In this document: one piece after another, positions 19,266 through 33,675 of the stretch
Layout of the letters: each line of letters opens with the position of its first letter
Numbering within the stretch: position 1 is the stretch's first letter
Source of the DNA: Candidatus Streptomyces philanthi
Lineage (GTDB): Bacteria > Actinomycetota > Actinomycetes > Streptomycetales > Streptomycetaceae
Assembly: GCA_018114805.1 (NCBI GenBank)
Contig: CP073042.1
Coordinates: forward strand, 6,307,501-6,371,500
Length of the DNA: 64,000 nucleotides
Direction of reading: 5' to 3'
The notes under the pieces: model-generated
What the model was told of the DNA's origin: nothing
The model's database searches: none
What the model saw: the letters and a program-made list of their open reading frames with translations, nothing else
Translations under genes and position numbers: made by a program

Positions 19266-20264
19266 ATGTCCCCGTCCCCCTCGTCCGCTTCTTCGCCCAC
19301 CTCCCGCCCGGGCCTGGCGCGTGCCCGGCTGACCGCGCTGGCCGCCCTCACCGTCGTTTCGGCCCTCACGCTCTCCGCGTGTGGGTCAGATGATTCGGAC
19401 AAGCGGGACGAAAAGAGCAAGTCCCGTGTCGTCAAGGACGTGACTGGCGCCGACGTGAAGGTGCCCGAGAAGGTCGAGCGGGTCGTGGTGCTCAGCGAGA
19501 TGGACCTCGACTCCTCGCTCGCCCTCGGCGTGCAGCCGGTCGGCCTGACGGCGGGTCGCGGGCAGAAGGGCGCGCCGGAGTACCTGGCGGACAAGGCGGG
19601 GGGCATCGAGGTCGTCGGCGCGGTCACCGGCCCCGACCTGGAGAAGGTGCTGGCGGCCAAGCCGGACGTCATCCTGGCCGGTCAGATCGCCGACGCCCAG
19701 GTGCTCAAGCAGTTGCGCGGCATCGCGCCGACCGTGATGACGGTGGGCAAGGACAAGAACTGGAAGTCGGCGCTCACCCTCACCGGCGAGGTGCTGGGCA
19801 AGCAGAACGAGGCCAAGACCTTCATCGCCGACTACGACAAGCGCGTCACCGAGGTGAGGAAGTCGCTGGGTGACAAGGCCGGTTCCTCGGTGAGTGTGGC
19901 CCGCTACTCCGCCAAGGGCACCGCCGTGATGCAGCAGGGCGTCTTCATCAGTGACGTCCTCAAGGACCTGGAGTTCAAGCGGCCGGCGCTGCAGAACAAG
20001 AAGGGCGCCGGGCACTCGACGCCGCTCAGCGACGAGGACATCCAGCAGATCGACGCCGACTGGCTGTTCATCGGCACGCTGGCCTCCAAGGGCAAGGACG
20101 CCGACCTGTTCGGCGAGTTGCGGAAGAAGCCCGCCTACCAGCAGCTCGGCGCCGTCAAGAGCGGCCACGTCACGCAGATCGACGGCTCCAAGTGGACGAG
20201 CCTGGGCGGCTCGCTCGCGGCCATGTCGGTGTTGGACGACATCGAGAAGGCGATGGGCAAGTAG
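19266..20264 (+). CDS. Siderophore-binding lipoprotein of the ABC importer
   Basis: A 332-residue class III solute-binding protein. A signal peptide ends in the lipobox LSAC (near residue 38), so the mature protein is anchored in the membrane by a lipidated Cys. The FepB/FhuD-type fold is shown by RVVVLSEMDLDSSLALGVQPVG, the domain-linking long helix after KPDVILAGQ, and the C-terminal lobe WLFIGTLASKG. ATG 19266 has GGAG seven bases upstream. It is divergent from the permease/ATPase operon across the iron box. Its ligand is most likely the ferric form of the catechol made by the dhb genes, by context. Confidence 0.92.
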   Translation: MSPSPSSASSPTSRPGLARARLTALAALTVVSALTLSACGSDDSDKRDEKSKSRVVKDVTGADVKVPEKVERVVVLSEMDLDSSLALGVQPVGLTAGRGQKGAPEYLADKAGGIEVVGAVTGPDLEKVLAAKPDVILAGQIADAQVLKQLRGIAPTVMTVGKDKNWKSALTLTGEVLGKQNEAKTFIADYDKRVTEVRKSLGDKAGSSVSVARYSAKGTAVMQQGVFISDVLKDLEFKRPALQNKKGAGHSTPLSDEDIQQIDADWLFIGTLASKGKDADLFGELRKKPAYQQLGAVKSGHVTQIDGSKWTSLGGSLAAMSVLDDIEKAMGK

Positions 20265-20275
20265 TCACGCCCGGC

Positions 20276-20309
20276 GGGGCGGGGCCGCTCGCTGGCTGCG
20301 TCCCGCCCC
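20276..20309 (+). terminator. Hairpin after the binding-protein gene
   Basis: GGGGCGGG (20276-20283) and CCCGCCCC (20302-20309) pair, 11 bases after the stop and well before the next iron box. Confidence 0.6.
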
Positions 20310-20493
20310 GGCGCTCCACGCCCCGCGCCCCGACGGGGCCTCGCCCGGCACGCGTCGGGAGGTGTCCCGGCGCGTCAGGGGCCGTGTCCCGCCCGGAGGG
20401 CCAAGCTCCGGCCGGGGGCGGGAGGCGACCGGGTCGCCGGCCCTCCCGTCTGCCGCGACAGGCCCGCCACCTGGGGCGAAGCGGGCAGTCATG

Positions 20494-20512
20494 CTAGGTT
20501 AGGCTTACCTAA
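20494..20512. promoter_or_regulatory. DmdR/IdeR iron box of the siderophore biosynthesis operon
   Basis: CTAGGTTAGGCTTACCTAA is a close match to the iron-box consensus, with both AGGT half sites intact. It ends 27 bases before the GTG of dhbA, where it should overlap the promoter of the biosynthetic operon and silence it when iron is plentiful. Confidence 0.92.
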
Positions 20513-20539
20513 GTAAGGTCACGCCGAGGGGGTAACACC

Positions 20540-21319
20540 GTGCAGCAGCCAGAACTTTCCGGACGGATCGCGCTGGTCACCGGCGCGGGCCGGGGCATAG
20601 GCGAGGCGGTGGCCAGGGCCCTCGCCGACCGAGGGGCCAAGGTCGCCGCCCTCGACCGTGACACCGACGGCGTCACCGCGCTGGAGAAGGAGTACGGGGC
20701 GCCGCGCGTCAGCGCGTACGCCGCCGACGTCACCGACAGCGCCGCCGTGGACGCCGTCGTGTCCACCGTCGAGGACCACGTGGGGCCCATCGACATCCTC
20801 GTCAACGTCGCCGGGGTGCTGCGCCCCGCGCCGGTCGCGGAGCTGACCGACGAGGACTGGAGCCAGACGTTCGCCGTGAACACCACCGGCGTCTTCCACA
20901 CCTGTCGCGCCGTCACCCGCCGGATGAGCGAGCGCCGCCGCGGCAGCGTCGTGACCGTCGGCTCCAATGCGGCCGGGGTACCGCGCACCAGCATGGCCGC
21001 GTACGCCGCGTCCAAGGCCGCCGCCACCATGTTCACCAAGTGCCTGGGCCTCGAACTCGCCCGCAGCGGCGTGCGCTGCAACGTCGTCTCGCCGGGCTCC
21101 ACCGACACCGCCATGCAGCGGCAGTTGTGGACCGACCCGCAGGCCCCGTTGCGCGTCATCGACGGCGACCCCGCCTCCTACCGGGTAGGCATCCCGCTCG
21201 GCCGCATCGCCGAGCCCAGCGACATCGCCGAGGCCGTCGCCTTCCTCGTCTCCGACCGCGCCCGCCACATCACCATGCACGACCTGTACGTGGACGGCGG
21301 CGCCACGCTGCGCGCCTGA
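20540..21319 (+). CDS. dhbA: 2,3-dihydro-2,3-dihydroxybenzoate dehydrogenase
   Basis: A 259-residue short-chain dehydrogenase that oxidises 2,3-dihydro-DHB to 2,3-dihydroxybenzoate with NAD+. The Rossmann motif (VTGAGRGIGEAV), NVAG, the catalytic Ser-Tyr-Lys (Ser in TVGSNA, YAASK) and the late GSTDT loop are all present. It is the first gene after the iron box, followed by the isochorismate synthase, ligase and isochorismatase genes; that order identifies it as DhbA/EntA among many similar dehydrogenases. The GTG start lacks a strong ribosome binding site; the upstream AGGGGG may serve. Confidence 0.92.
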   Translation: MQQPELSGRIALVTGAGRGIGEAVARALADRGAKVAALDRDTDGVTALEKEYGAPRVSAYAADVTDSAAVDAVVSTVEDHVGPIDILVNVAGVLRPAPVAELTDEDWSQTFAVNTTGVFHTCRAVTRRMSERRRGSVVTVGSNAAGVPRTSMAAYAASKAAATMFTKCLGLELARSGVRCNVVSPGSTDTAMQRQLWTDPQAPLRVIDGDPASYRVGIPLGRIAEPSDIAEAVAFLVSDRARHITMHDLYVDGGATLRA

Positions 21320-21478
21320 GACCCCGCGTCGGCCCCGCCCGGCCCGTACGCCGCCGCGCCGCCGCCAGGCGCCGCGACCGACACGGCCCGCCGGCGCGCG
21401 GCCCCGCCCGCGCGCCGGGTGAACGGCCCCCTTCGACACCCCGACCGGTGCCCCCGCACCGAACGAATGGAGTAACAG

Positions 21479-22871
21479 GTGACGACGACACACGAGGTCG
21501 CCGAGCGCCCGATATCCGGCTCGTCCGAGTCGGATGCCACGCCGGGGCGGCCCGCCCCCCGCCCCGCTCCGCCCCGCGCCTGGCACGCCGCCCCGCACGC
21601 CGCGAGCGTCGAGCCGGCGGCCGAGGCGGCCCGTACCACCCGGGTGCGACCGGCGCGCGGCGGCGCCGTGGCGCGGCGCCCGCCCAGCGGCCCGCGCGCA
21701 CGGTGGACACCGACGCCGTCGGCTCGGCCACCGCCCTGCTCGACGCCTACCCGGGGGGCGACGCCCGGTTCTTCGCCTCGCCCACCAGGACCCTGCTCAC
21801 CCACGGCGTGCGCGCCGAGGTCCCGCACGACGAGCGCCCGCTGCCCGAGCGGGTCGCCGCCACGCTGGCCGAGCGGGCCGGCGCCGGCGACCAGGCGCTG
21901 TTGGTGGTCGGCGCCGTGCCCTTCGACCACACGGCCCCCGTGGCCCTCGCCGTCCCGGGCGCCGTCCAGTGGGCCCCACCGCTCGCCCAGGACCCGCTGA
22001 TCGCCCTGCCCGCCGCCACGCCCGAGGCCACCGGCTGGTCGGTGCGTCCGGTGCCGGAGCCCGCGGCGTACGGAGCGGCCGTCGCCGCGGCCGTGGCCCG
22101 CATGCGGCGCCGCGAGTTCAGCAAGGTCGTCCTCGCCCGCACCCTGGAACTCACCTCGCCGGACGACCTCGACCTGCCCGCCATGGTGCAGCGGCTGGCC
22201 CGGCGCGACCCGCGCGGCTACACCTTCGCCGTGCCGGCCGGCGCGGGCCGCACGCTGCTCGGCGCCAGCCCCGAACTGCTCGTCAGCCGGCGCGGCGGCC
22301 AACTCGTCGCCAACCCGCTGGCCGGCTCCACGCCGCGCAGCGCCGACCTCGCCGAGGACGTCCGCCGCGCCGCCGCGCTCCTGGAGTCCGAGAAGGACCT
22401 GCACGAGCACGCCGTCGTCGTGGACGCGGTGCCTGCCGCCCTCGCCCCGTACTGCGCGAACCTGCACGTGCCCGAGCGGCCGACCCTGGTGCGCACCGCC
22501 GCGATGTGGCACCTGTCCACCACCGTCACCGGCGAGTTGGCCGAGCGCGACGGGCGCGCCGCCAGCGCCCTGGAGCTGGCCTGCGCGCTGCACCCGACGC
22601 CGGCCGTCTGCGGCACCCCCACCACCCTGGCCCGCGAGGTCATCGGCGACCTCGAACCCTTCGGCCGGGGTCTGTATACCGGCATGGTCGGCTGGGAAGA
22701 TGCCAGCGGTGACGGCGAGTGGGTCGTCACCATCCGGTGTGCCGAGGCGGAGCGGCGCACGCTGCGCCTGTACGCGGGCGCCGGCGTGGTGGCCGCCTCC
22801 ACGCCGGAGGCCGAGACCGCCGAAACCAGCGCGAAGTTTCAGACGTTCCTGCACGCGGTGGGGGTTGACCA

Positions 22872-22875
<4 letters not shown>
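21479..22875 (+). CDS. dhbC: Isochorismate synthase
   Basis: Converts chorismate to isochorismate, the first step toward 2,3-dihydroxybenzoate. The chorismate-binding core is intact in frame 1: KVVLARTLELTSP, LLGASPELLVSRRGGQLVANPLAGS, SEKDLHEHAVVVDAV, LHPTPAVCGTPT and GLYTGMVGW. The best start is GTG 21479 (GGAG just upstream, peptide MTTTHEVAE), but it is in frame 2, and a single shift somewhere between about 21500 and 21700 is needed to join the core. Alternatively GTG 21703 opens frame 1 directly and gives 390 residues, close to EntC length, but has no ribosome binding site. The catalytic part is complete either way. The last codons overlap the dhbE GTG. Confidence 0.88.
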
Positions 22876-24587
<1,712 letters not shown>

Positions 24588-24668
24588 CGCCCCGCGGGGC
24601 CGCCACCCCGCACCGGCGGGGGCGCGCACCGCTCCGCCCGCTCGCCCCGAAGCCTGAAAGGCCCCGTC

Positions 24669-25301
24669 ATGGCCCTGCCCGCCATCGCGCCCTACCCCAT
24701 GCCCGCCGCGGCCGACCTGCCCGCCAACAAGGTGGCCTGGACGGTCGACCCGAGCCGCGCGGTACTGCTCGTACACGACCTGCAGAACTACTTCCTGTCC
24801 GCGTTCGACCAGGACGCGTCGCCGGTGACCGAACTGCTCGCCAACGTCGCCCGGGTCAAGAAGGACTGCGCCCGGCTCGGCGTTCCCGTCGTGTACTCCG
24901 CCCAGCCCGGCGGCCAGAGCCCCGCCGAGCGCGGGCTCCAGCAGGACTTCTGGGGGCCGGGGCTGCCCGACGACGAGCACGCGAAGGCGATCGCCGCGCC
25001 GGTGGCGCCGGAGCCCGGCGACACCGTCCTGACCAAGTGGAAGTACAGCGCCTTCGTCCGCTCCGACCTGGCCGAGCGGATGGCCGCCCAGGGCCGCGAC
25101 CAGTTGGTCATCGTCGGCGTTTACGCCCACATCGGCGTGTTGCTGAGCGCCGCCGACGCCTGGATGCGCGACATCCAGTCGTTCCTGGTCGCCGACGCCG
25201 TCGCCGACTTCTCCGCCGCCGACCACGCCATGGCCCTGCGCTACGCCGCCGCCAAGTGCGCCGTCGCCACCACCACCGACACCGTCTTCGAGGGGAAGTA
25301 A
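24669..25301 (+). CDS. dhbB: Isochorismatase (DhbB/EntB N-terminal-domain type)
   Basis: A 210-residue cysteine-hydrolase-fold enzyme that removes pyruvate from isochorismate to give 2,3-dihydro-DHB. Catalytic Asp is in LLVHDLQNYFL, Lys in LTKWKYSAF, and GVYAHIGVLLSAADAWM holds the position usually occupied by Cys/Gly of the family. EntB and DhbB usually carry a C-terminal aryl carrier domain; here the protein stops after the hydrolase domain and the carrier is the separate next gene, 5 bases on. An 81-base gap separates it from dhbE. Confidence 0.92.
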   Translation: MALPAIAPYPMPAAADLPANKVAWTVDPSRAVLLVHDLQNYFLSAFDQDASPVTELLANVARVKKDCARLGVPVVYSAQPGGQSPAERGLQQDFWGPGLPDDEHAKAIAAPVAPEPGDTVLTKWKYSAFVRSDLAERMAAQGRDQLVIVGVYAHIGVLLSAADAWMRDIQSFLVADAVADFSAADHAMALRYAAAKCAVATTTDTVFEGK

Positions 25302-25306
25302 CCGCG

Positions 25307-25533
25307 ATGGCCCTGACCGTGGAGCAGATCCGCGCCGACGTCGCCGACGTGCTCGGCGAGGACCCCGCCGACATCCCCGACGACGAGAACCTGCTCGACT
25401 ACGGCCTCGACTCGGTCCGCGTCATGGCCCTGGTCGAGCGCTGGCGCCGGGACCACGGCGTCGAGGTGACGTTCGTGGACCTCGCCGAGGAGCCTGCCAT
25501 CGAGCGGTGGGCCCCCCTCCTGGGGGCGCGGAC

Positions 25534-25537
<4 letters not shown>
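25307..25537 (+). CDS. Stand-alone aryl carrier protein
   Basis: A 76-residue carrier protein. The phosphopantetheine Ser lies in LLDYGLDSVRVMALVERW, and helix 3 resembles the EntB carrier domain. It would hold 2,3-DHB after activation by DhbE and offer it to the condensation domain of the NRPS. ATG 25307 follows the isochorismatase stop by 5 bases, and its own stop overlaps the NRPS start as ATGA, so all three are probably translated together. Confidence 0.92.
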
Positions 25538-29886
<4,349 letters not shown>

Positions 29887-29906
29887 GCACGCCGGGTGGC
29901 CGGACC

Positions 29907-29938
29907 CCCAGGGTCGCGCGAGCGGGCGCGCCCCTGGG
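29907..29938 (+). terminator. Hairpin ending the siderophore operon
   Basis: CCCAGGG (29907-29913) pairs with CCCTGGG (29932-29938), with an inner GCGC/GCGC pairing, 20 bases after the NRPS stop. Confidence 0.65.
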
Positions 29939-30127
29939 CCTTTCCCCGACCCGCCCCTCACCCGTCTGGCCTACGCCCCGCCGCCACGTGGTGCGCGCCG
30001 CCGCCCGCGCCGCATCCTGGGAGGTAAGCCGCACTCCAGGCGTGACCGGACGTGCCCGGCGTGGCCGGACACGACGGGAGGCGACCGGACGTGCGGGGCG
30101 GTCCGACGTTCGAGGGAAGGGCGCGTC

Positions 30128-30367
30128 ATGAGTCCCAAAACAAGGCCGGACACCGGCGTAGGCGGGCGCACACACGAGTTCCTCACGCCCGGCAGGATCG
30201 CCCTCCTCGTGCTGGGCGTCCTCGGCCTGATCTTCATCTTCGAGAACACCCGCCAGGTCAAGATCTGCCTGCTCATCCCCGAGGTCACCATGCCGCTCTG
30301 GCTGGCGCTGGCCCCGGTGGCGGTGATCGGCGGGTTGTGCGGGGCGTATCTGTTCCGGCGGCGGTGA
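30128..30367 (+). CDS. Small LapA/DUF1049-like membrane protein
   Basis: A 79-residue protein with two transmembrane helices: RIALLVLGVLGLIFIFENT and LWLALAPVAVIGGLCGAYL, ending in RRR. The FENT(R)Q segment between the helices is characteristic of the LapA domain. The E. coli relative helps heat-shock control of lipopolysaccharide synthesis, but that role does not carry over to a Gram-positive, so function is unknown here. It is unlikely to be part of the siderophore operon because a hairpin and about 190 bases separate them. Confidence 0.8.
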   Translation: MSPKTRPDTGVGGRTHEFLTPGRIALLVLGVLGLIFIFENTRQVKICLLIPEVTMPLWLALAPVAVIGGLCGAYLFRRR

Positions 30368-30588
30368 CCCCCCTCTGGTCGGCGGGACGACCCGCGAGCG
30401 GCGCCGGCCGGCCGACCGGGCCATGGCACCCACGACATCCCCTTCGGCGGCGGGGCCGGCCTGCCCCGCTCCCCGGGAAGAAGGCCGGCCCCGCCGTGTG
30501 ACCCGGCGACAACTCACCGCCCCCTCGCCGGCCGTCGCCGGCCTGCGCACGCCCGGGCGGGGTGTGGAACCCACCTCCGCGCCGGGTG

Positions 30589-31188
30589 ATGATGTCGACC
30601 ATGAGCCTGTCGCCAGCGCCGGTCATCCCCGCCGGAACCCTGTCCCACTCCGCACAGCCCACGCTCGAATCGCCCGACGGCGCGCTGCTGTTGCGGCCGT
30701 GGGCGGCGGCGGACGCCGAGGTGGTGCACGGGGCGTACCAGGACGCGGGCATCCAGCGGTGGTCGCTGCGCCGCATGGCCTCGCGCGACGAGGTCCTCCA
30801 GTGGATCGCGGCGGGGGAGCGCCAGTGGCGCCAGAGCGCGCGGCGCAGTGGGCGGTCGCCGACGCGGGCAGCGGCGACGTGCTCGGCCGGGTGGCCCTGC
30901 GCTGGATGGACCTCGCCCACGGGCTCGCCGAAGCCGCGTACTGGGTGCTGCCGCACGCCCGGGGCCGGGGCGTCGCCCCGCGTTCGCTCGCCGCGATGAC
31001 CCGGTGGGCCCTGGACGAGGCAGGGTTCCACCGGCTGGAACTCGCCCACTCGGGACCGCAACTCGCCGTCCTGCAAGGTGGCGCTCAGGGCCCGTTACGC
31101 CTTCGAAGGCACCCGGCGCAGCGCGTTGCGGCACGCGGACGGCTGGCACGACATGCATCTGCACGCCCGGGTCGGGGGCGACGCGTGA
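30589..31188 (+). pseudogene. GNAT N-acetyltransferase, frameshifted
   Basis: A RimJ/RimL-type acetyltransferase. The first part in frame 1 (LLLRPWAAADAEVVHGAYQD) is joined near 30840 to frame 3, which carries the acetyl-CoA region (GRVALRWMDLAHGLAEAAYWVLPHARGRG, then AMTRWALDEAGFHRLELAH). It returns to frame 1 near 31065 for the end (ARYAFEGTRRSALRHADGWHDMHLHARV). Two indels therefore break it. Start among ATG 30589, 30592 and 30601 is uncertain because none has a good ribosome binding site. Substrate unknown. Confidence 0.72.
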
Positions 31189-31351
31189 GCCCGTAGCGCG
31201 TTCGCCGCGCCCGGCGGACCAACGACGCGCGCCGAACGGCCAGTTGCCGGGCGTCGTCCGGCGTCGCGAGTGCGGCCATCTGCCGCACCAACATCAATAC
31301 CGTCTCCCCTGCCGGTCGGTGCCCACCCCCGTCCGAACGTAAGAGGAGACC

Positions 31352-32209
31352 ATGAACAACCCCCTGCCCGTGGTCCTGGTAAACGTTTTCTGGCACGGCA
31401 GTTGGTGCTGGAGCCCGGTGGTCGAGCGGTTGGCCGCGCGGGGCGTCCCGTCGGTCGCGGTCGATCTGGAGGGGCACGGGCTGCGCCGCCCCGCGCCGCG
31501 CGCCCGCTGGGCGCGGCCGTTCGACGCGGCGTCGTTCGCCACCGAGCCGTCGCCGGTGGCGGCGGTCACCGCGTCGTCCGCGGCGGCCGTACTCGCCGAG
31601 CAGATACGGACCGTCGGCGGCGGCCAACCCGTCCTCGTGGTGGCCCACAGCATGGGTGGCGTGGTCGCCACCGCTGTGGCCGAACTGGTCCCCGAACTCG
31701 TGGCCGTTCTGGTCTACGTCTCCGCGTTCGCCCCGGTGAGCGGGGCGCCGGCGGGCTACTACAACACCTGTCCGGAGAACACGGGCGAGATGGTGAGCCG
31801 GCACCTCGCGGCCGACCCGATAGTGGTGGGCGCGGCCCGCATCGACTTCGGCGACCCGGAGCGGCGCGACCAGATCAAGGAGACGTTCTACAACGACGTT
31901 GACGACCGCACGGCCGACGCCACGATCGCGCTGCTGAGCACGGACGGGCCGTCTGGGATTCCGCTGGAGTCCCTGACCGTCACCCAGGAGCGCTACGGCA
32001 GCGTGCCGCACGCGTACGTGGTGTGCGGCCGGGACAACGTGATTCCCGCGACCTTGCAGTATCGCTTCGTCAAGGAGATCGACACCGTCTCGACCGCGCC
32101 CACCGAGGTCACCGAACTCGACTGCTCCCACTCGCCCTTCCTGTCCCAGCCGGACGCGCTGGCCGAGGCGATCGTGGCCGCCGGGCGGGTGGGTGTGCGG
32201 ACCAGCTGA
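31352..32209 (+). CDS. Alpha/beta-fold hydrolase
   Basis: A 285-residue cytoplasmic hydrolase. The oxyanion region (VNVFWHGSWCW, in place of the common HG motif), the nucleophile elbow AHSMGG, an Asp in CGRDNVIP and the His in DCSHSPF fit the triad of the salicylate-binding-protein/methylesterase group of alpha/beta hydrolases. ATG 31352 follows AAGAGGAG. It converges with the sigma factor gene on the other strand. Substrate unknown. Confidence 0.88.
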   Translation: MNNPLPVVLVNVFWHGSWCWSPVVERLAARGVPSVAVDLEGHGLRRPAPRARWARPFDAASFATEPSPVAAVTASSAAAVLAEQIRTVGGGQPVLVVAHSMGGVVATAVAELVPELVAVLVYVSAFAPVSGAPAGYYNTCPENTGEMVSRHLAADPIVVGAARIDFGDPERRDQIKETFYNDVDDRTADATIALLSTDGPSGIPLESLTVTQERYGSVPHAYVVCGRDNVIPATLQYRFVKEIDTVSTAPTEVTELDCSHSPFLSQPDALAEAIVAAGRVGVRTS

Positions 32210-32238
32210 GGGCCTGGCCGCCGTGTCGGAGCGAGAAC

Positions 32239-33110
32239 TCACACCGGGCGCGGCAGGTCCAGGGGCGCGAGTGCGGCCGGGTCGACGACGGCGGTGATGG
32301 CGGTGACGCGGCCGTCCGTGACGGTGAAGGCGAGGAGCGAGAGGGGGTGCCGTCCTCGTGCCAGGAGATGACACCGGGCAGGCCGTTGACGGTCGCCGCG
32401 TGTCCGCGTGCCGCGCTGCCGGCCAGGCGCGCGCGGGTGGCGACCTCGGTGGCCCCGATCGTGACGAACGGGCCGTCCGGGGTGTGGACGGTGAACGTCA
32501 CCTCGGGATGCAGGATCCGGAGCTCTTCGAACCGGCCCTCGCCGGCCGCGGCCAGGAAGGCTTGGACCACCTCGCGCTGGTGTCCGCCAGGGCCTTCCGG
32601 CCGCCGGGCGGCTCGTGCCTTCCTGCGGGCGCGGCTGGTGAGCATCTTGGTCGCGTCGGCTGACTTGTCGAGGATGGGGGCGATCTCCGCGAAGGGCACG
32701 GCGAACACGTCGTGCAACACGAAGGCCAGCCGTTCGTCCGGGCGCAGTGAGTCGAGGACTGTGAGGAGCGCGAGGCCGACGGAGTCGCCGAGGCCCACGA
32801 GTTCGTCCGGGGTCGGAGCGTCGTCGAGCGTCACGGTGAACTCGGGGGTCCGGTCGCCGAGGGAGACCTCCGGGCGGGCCCGGCCCGAGCGCAGGACATC
32901 GAGGCTGAGCCGGCCGACGACGATGGTCAGCCAGCCGCCGAGGTTGTGGATGGTGTCGGCCTCCTGGCGCGAGAGTCGCAGACACGTCTCCTGCACCACG
33001 TCCTCCGCGTCGGCGTGCGATCCAAGCACGCGGTAGGCGACGGCCTCGAGCCGGTCACGCTGGGCCTCGAAGGCTTCGGCGATCGAGTCCGTTGGGTGGG
33101 TGCCAGGCAT
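32239..33110 (-). CDS. ECF41-type RNA polymerase sigma factor with C-terminal SnoaL-like domain
   Basis: Sigma region 2 (RLEAVAYRVLGSHADAEDVVQE...) and region 4 (LRPDERLAFVLHDVFAVPFAEIAPIL) are followed by a SnoaL-like C-terminal extension (VQAFLAAAGEGRFEELRILHP). In the ECF41 group this extension replaces an anti-sigma factor and tunes activity. One frameshift near 32340 occurs inside the extension. The restored frame (LSLLAFTVTDGRVTAITAVVDPA) ends at 32239, while the uncorrected frame runs on to 32109 into the neighbouring hydrolase gene. A carboxymuconolactone decarboxylase gene is divergent to it, the classical ECF41 partner and target. Confidence 0.88.
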
Positions 33111-33135
33111 GGTGTTACCTCTCTGCGAGCCGCTT

Positions 33136-33151
33136 CGTCATAGGGATGACG
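33136..33151. promoter_or_regulatory. CGTCAT-AGGG-ATGACG palindrome in the ECF41 divergent region
   Basis: A perfect 6-bp-arm inverted repeat lies between the sigma factor and decarboxylase starts. Each arm gives CGTC, the -10 element of ECF41 promoters, one on each strand. I do not find a convincing TGTCACA -35 box at the right distance, so the promoter reading is tentative. Confidence 0.35.
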
Positions 33152-33176
33152 GGCACCGGCCCGGCAACGTAACTCG

Positions 33177-33658
33177 ATGACGGGGAGCACTCTCACATCG
33201 AAAACCGCCTCAAGAACAAGAACCCGAACAACCCCGACGTGTGGACCGCGATCCAGCACCTCCACAAGGCGATCGCCGCCGGGGGCGTGGACCCGAAGCT
33301 GCTCGCGCTGGTCCACCTGCGCGCAGCCAGATCAACGGCTGTTCGGCGTGCGTCTACGCCGGTGCCGCCGCGGGAGTGAAGGCCGGCGACACCGACGAGC
33401 GGCTGCACAACGCGGCGGCGTGGCGCGATGCGCCTTTCTACACCGGAGCGGAGCGCGCGGCCCTGGCACTGACGGAGGCGGCCACCCGGCTACAGGACGG
33501 CGCGGCGTGTGTCACCGACGAGATCTGGGAAGAGGTCAACGCTCATTTCACCGAGGAGGAATTCGGCGCGATCAACCTGGAGATCGCGCTGACCAACTTC
33601 TTCAACCGGATCAACCGCACCATCAAGGAGTCGGCCGGCCGGCAGTACCTGGGGCTGA
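33177..33658 (+). pseudogene. Carboxymuconolactone decarboxylase/AhpD-like protein, frameshifted
   Basis: AhpD-fold protein of about 155 residues with the Cys pair in INGCSACVYAG and the later AAWRDAPFYTGAERAALALTEAATRL segment. It is the usual partner of ECF41 sigma factors. The N-terminal part (ENRLKNKNPNNPDVWTAIQ) is in frame 2 without a proper start. The frame changes near 33325 just before the Cys pair, and near 33648 one extra C (CAGTACCTGGGGCTGA) hides the expected ending QYWG-stop at 33656-33658. If that base is removed, the gene ends 17 bases before the convergent neighbour instead of running through it. Confidence 0.75.
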
Positions 33659-33675
33659 GCCCGGCGCGCCCCGAC

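Noticed and set aside
32109..32238. C-terminal extension of the ECF sigma factor into the hydrolase gene
   Set aside because: The sequence after the shift near 32340 is Ser/Pro/Arg-rich and unlike SnoaL; the other frame gives a normal ending at 32239 and removes the overlap.
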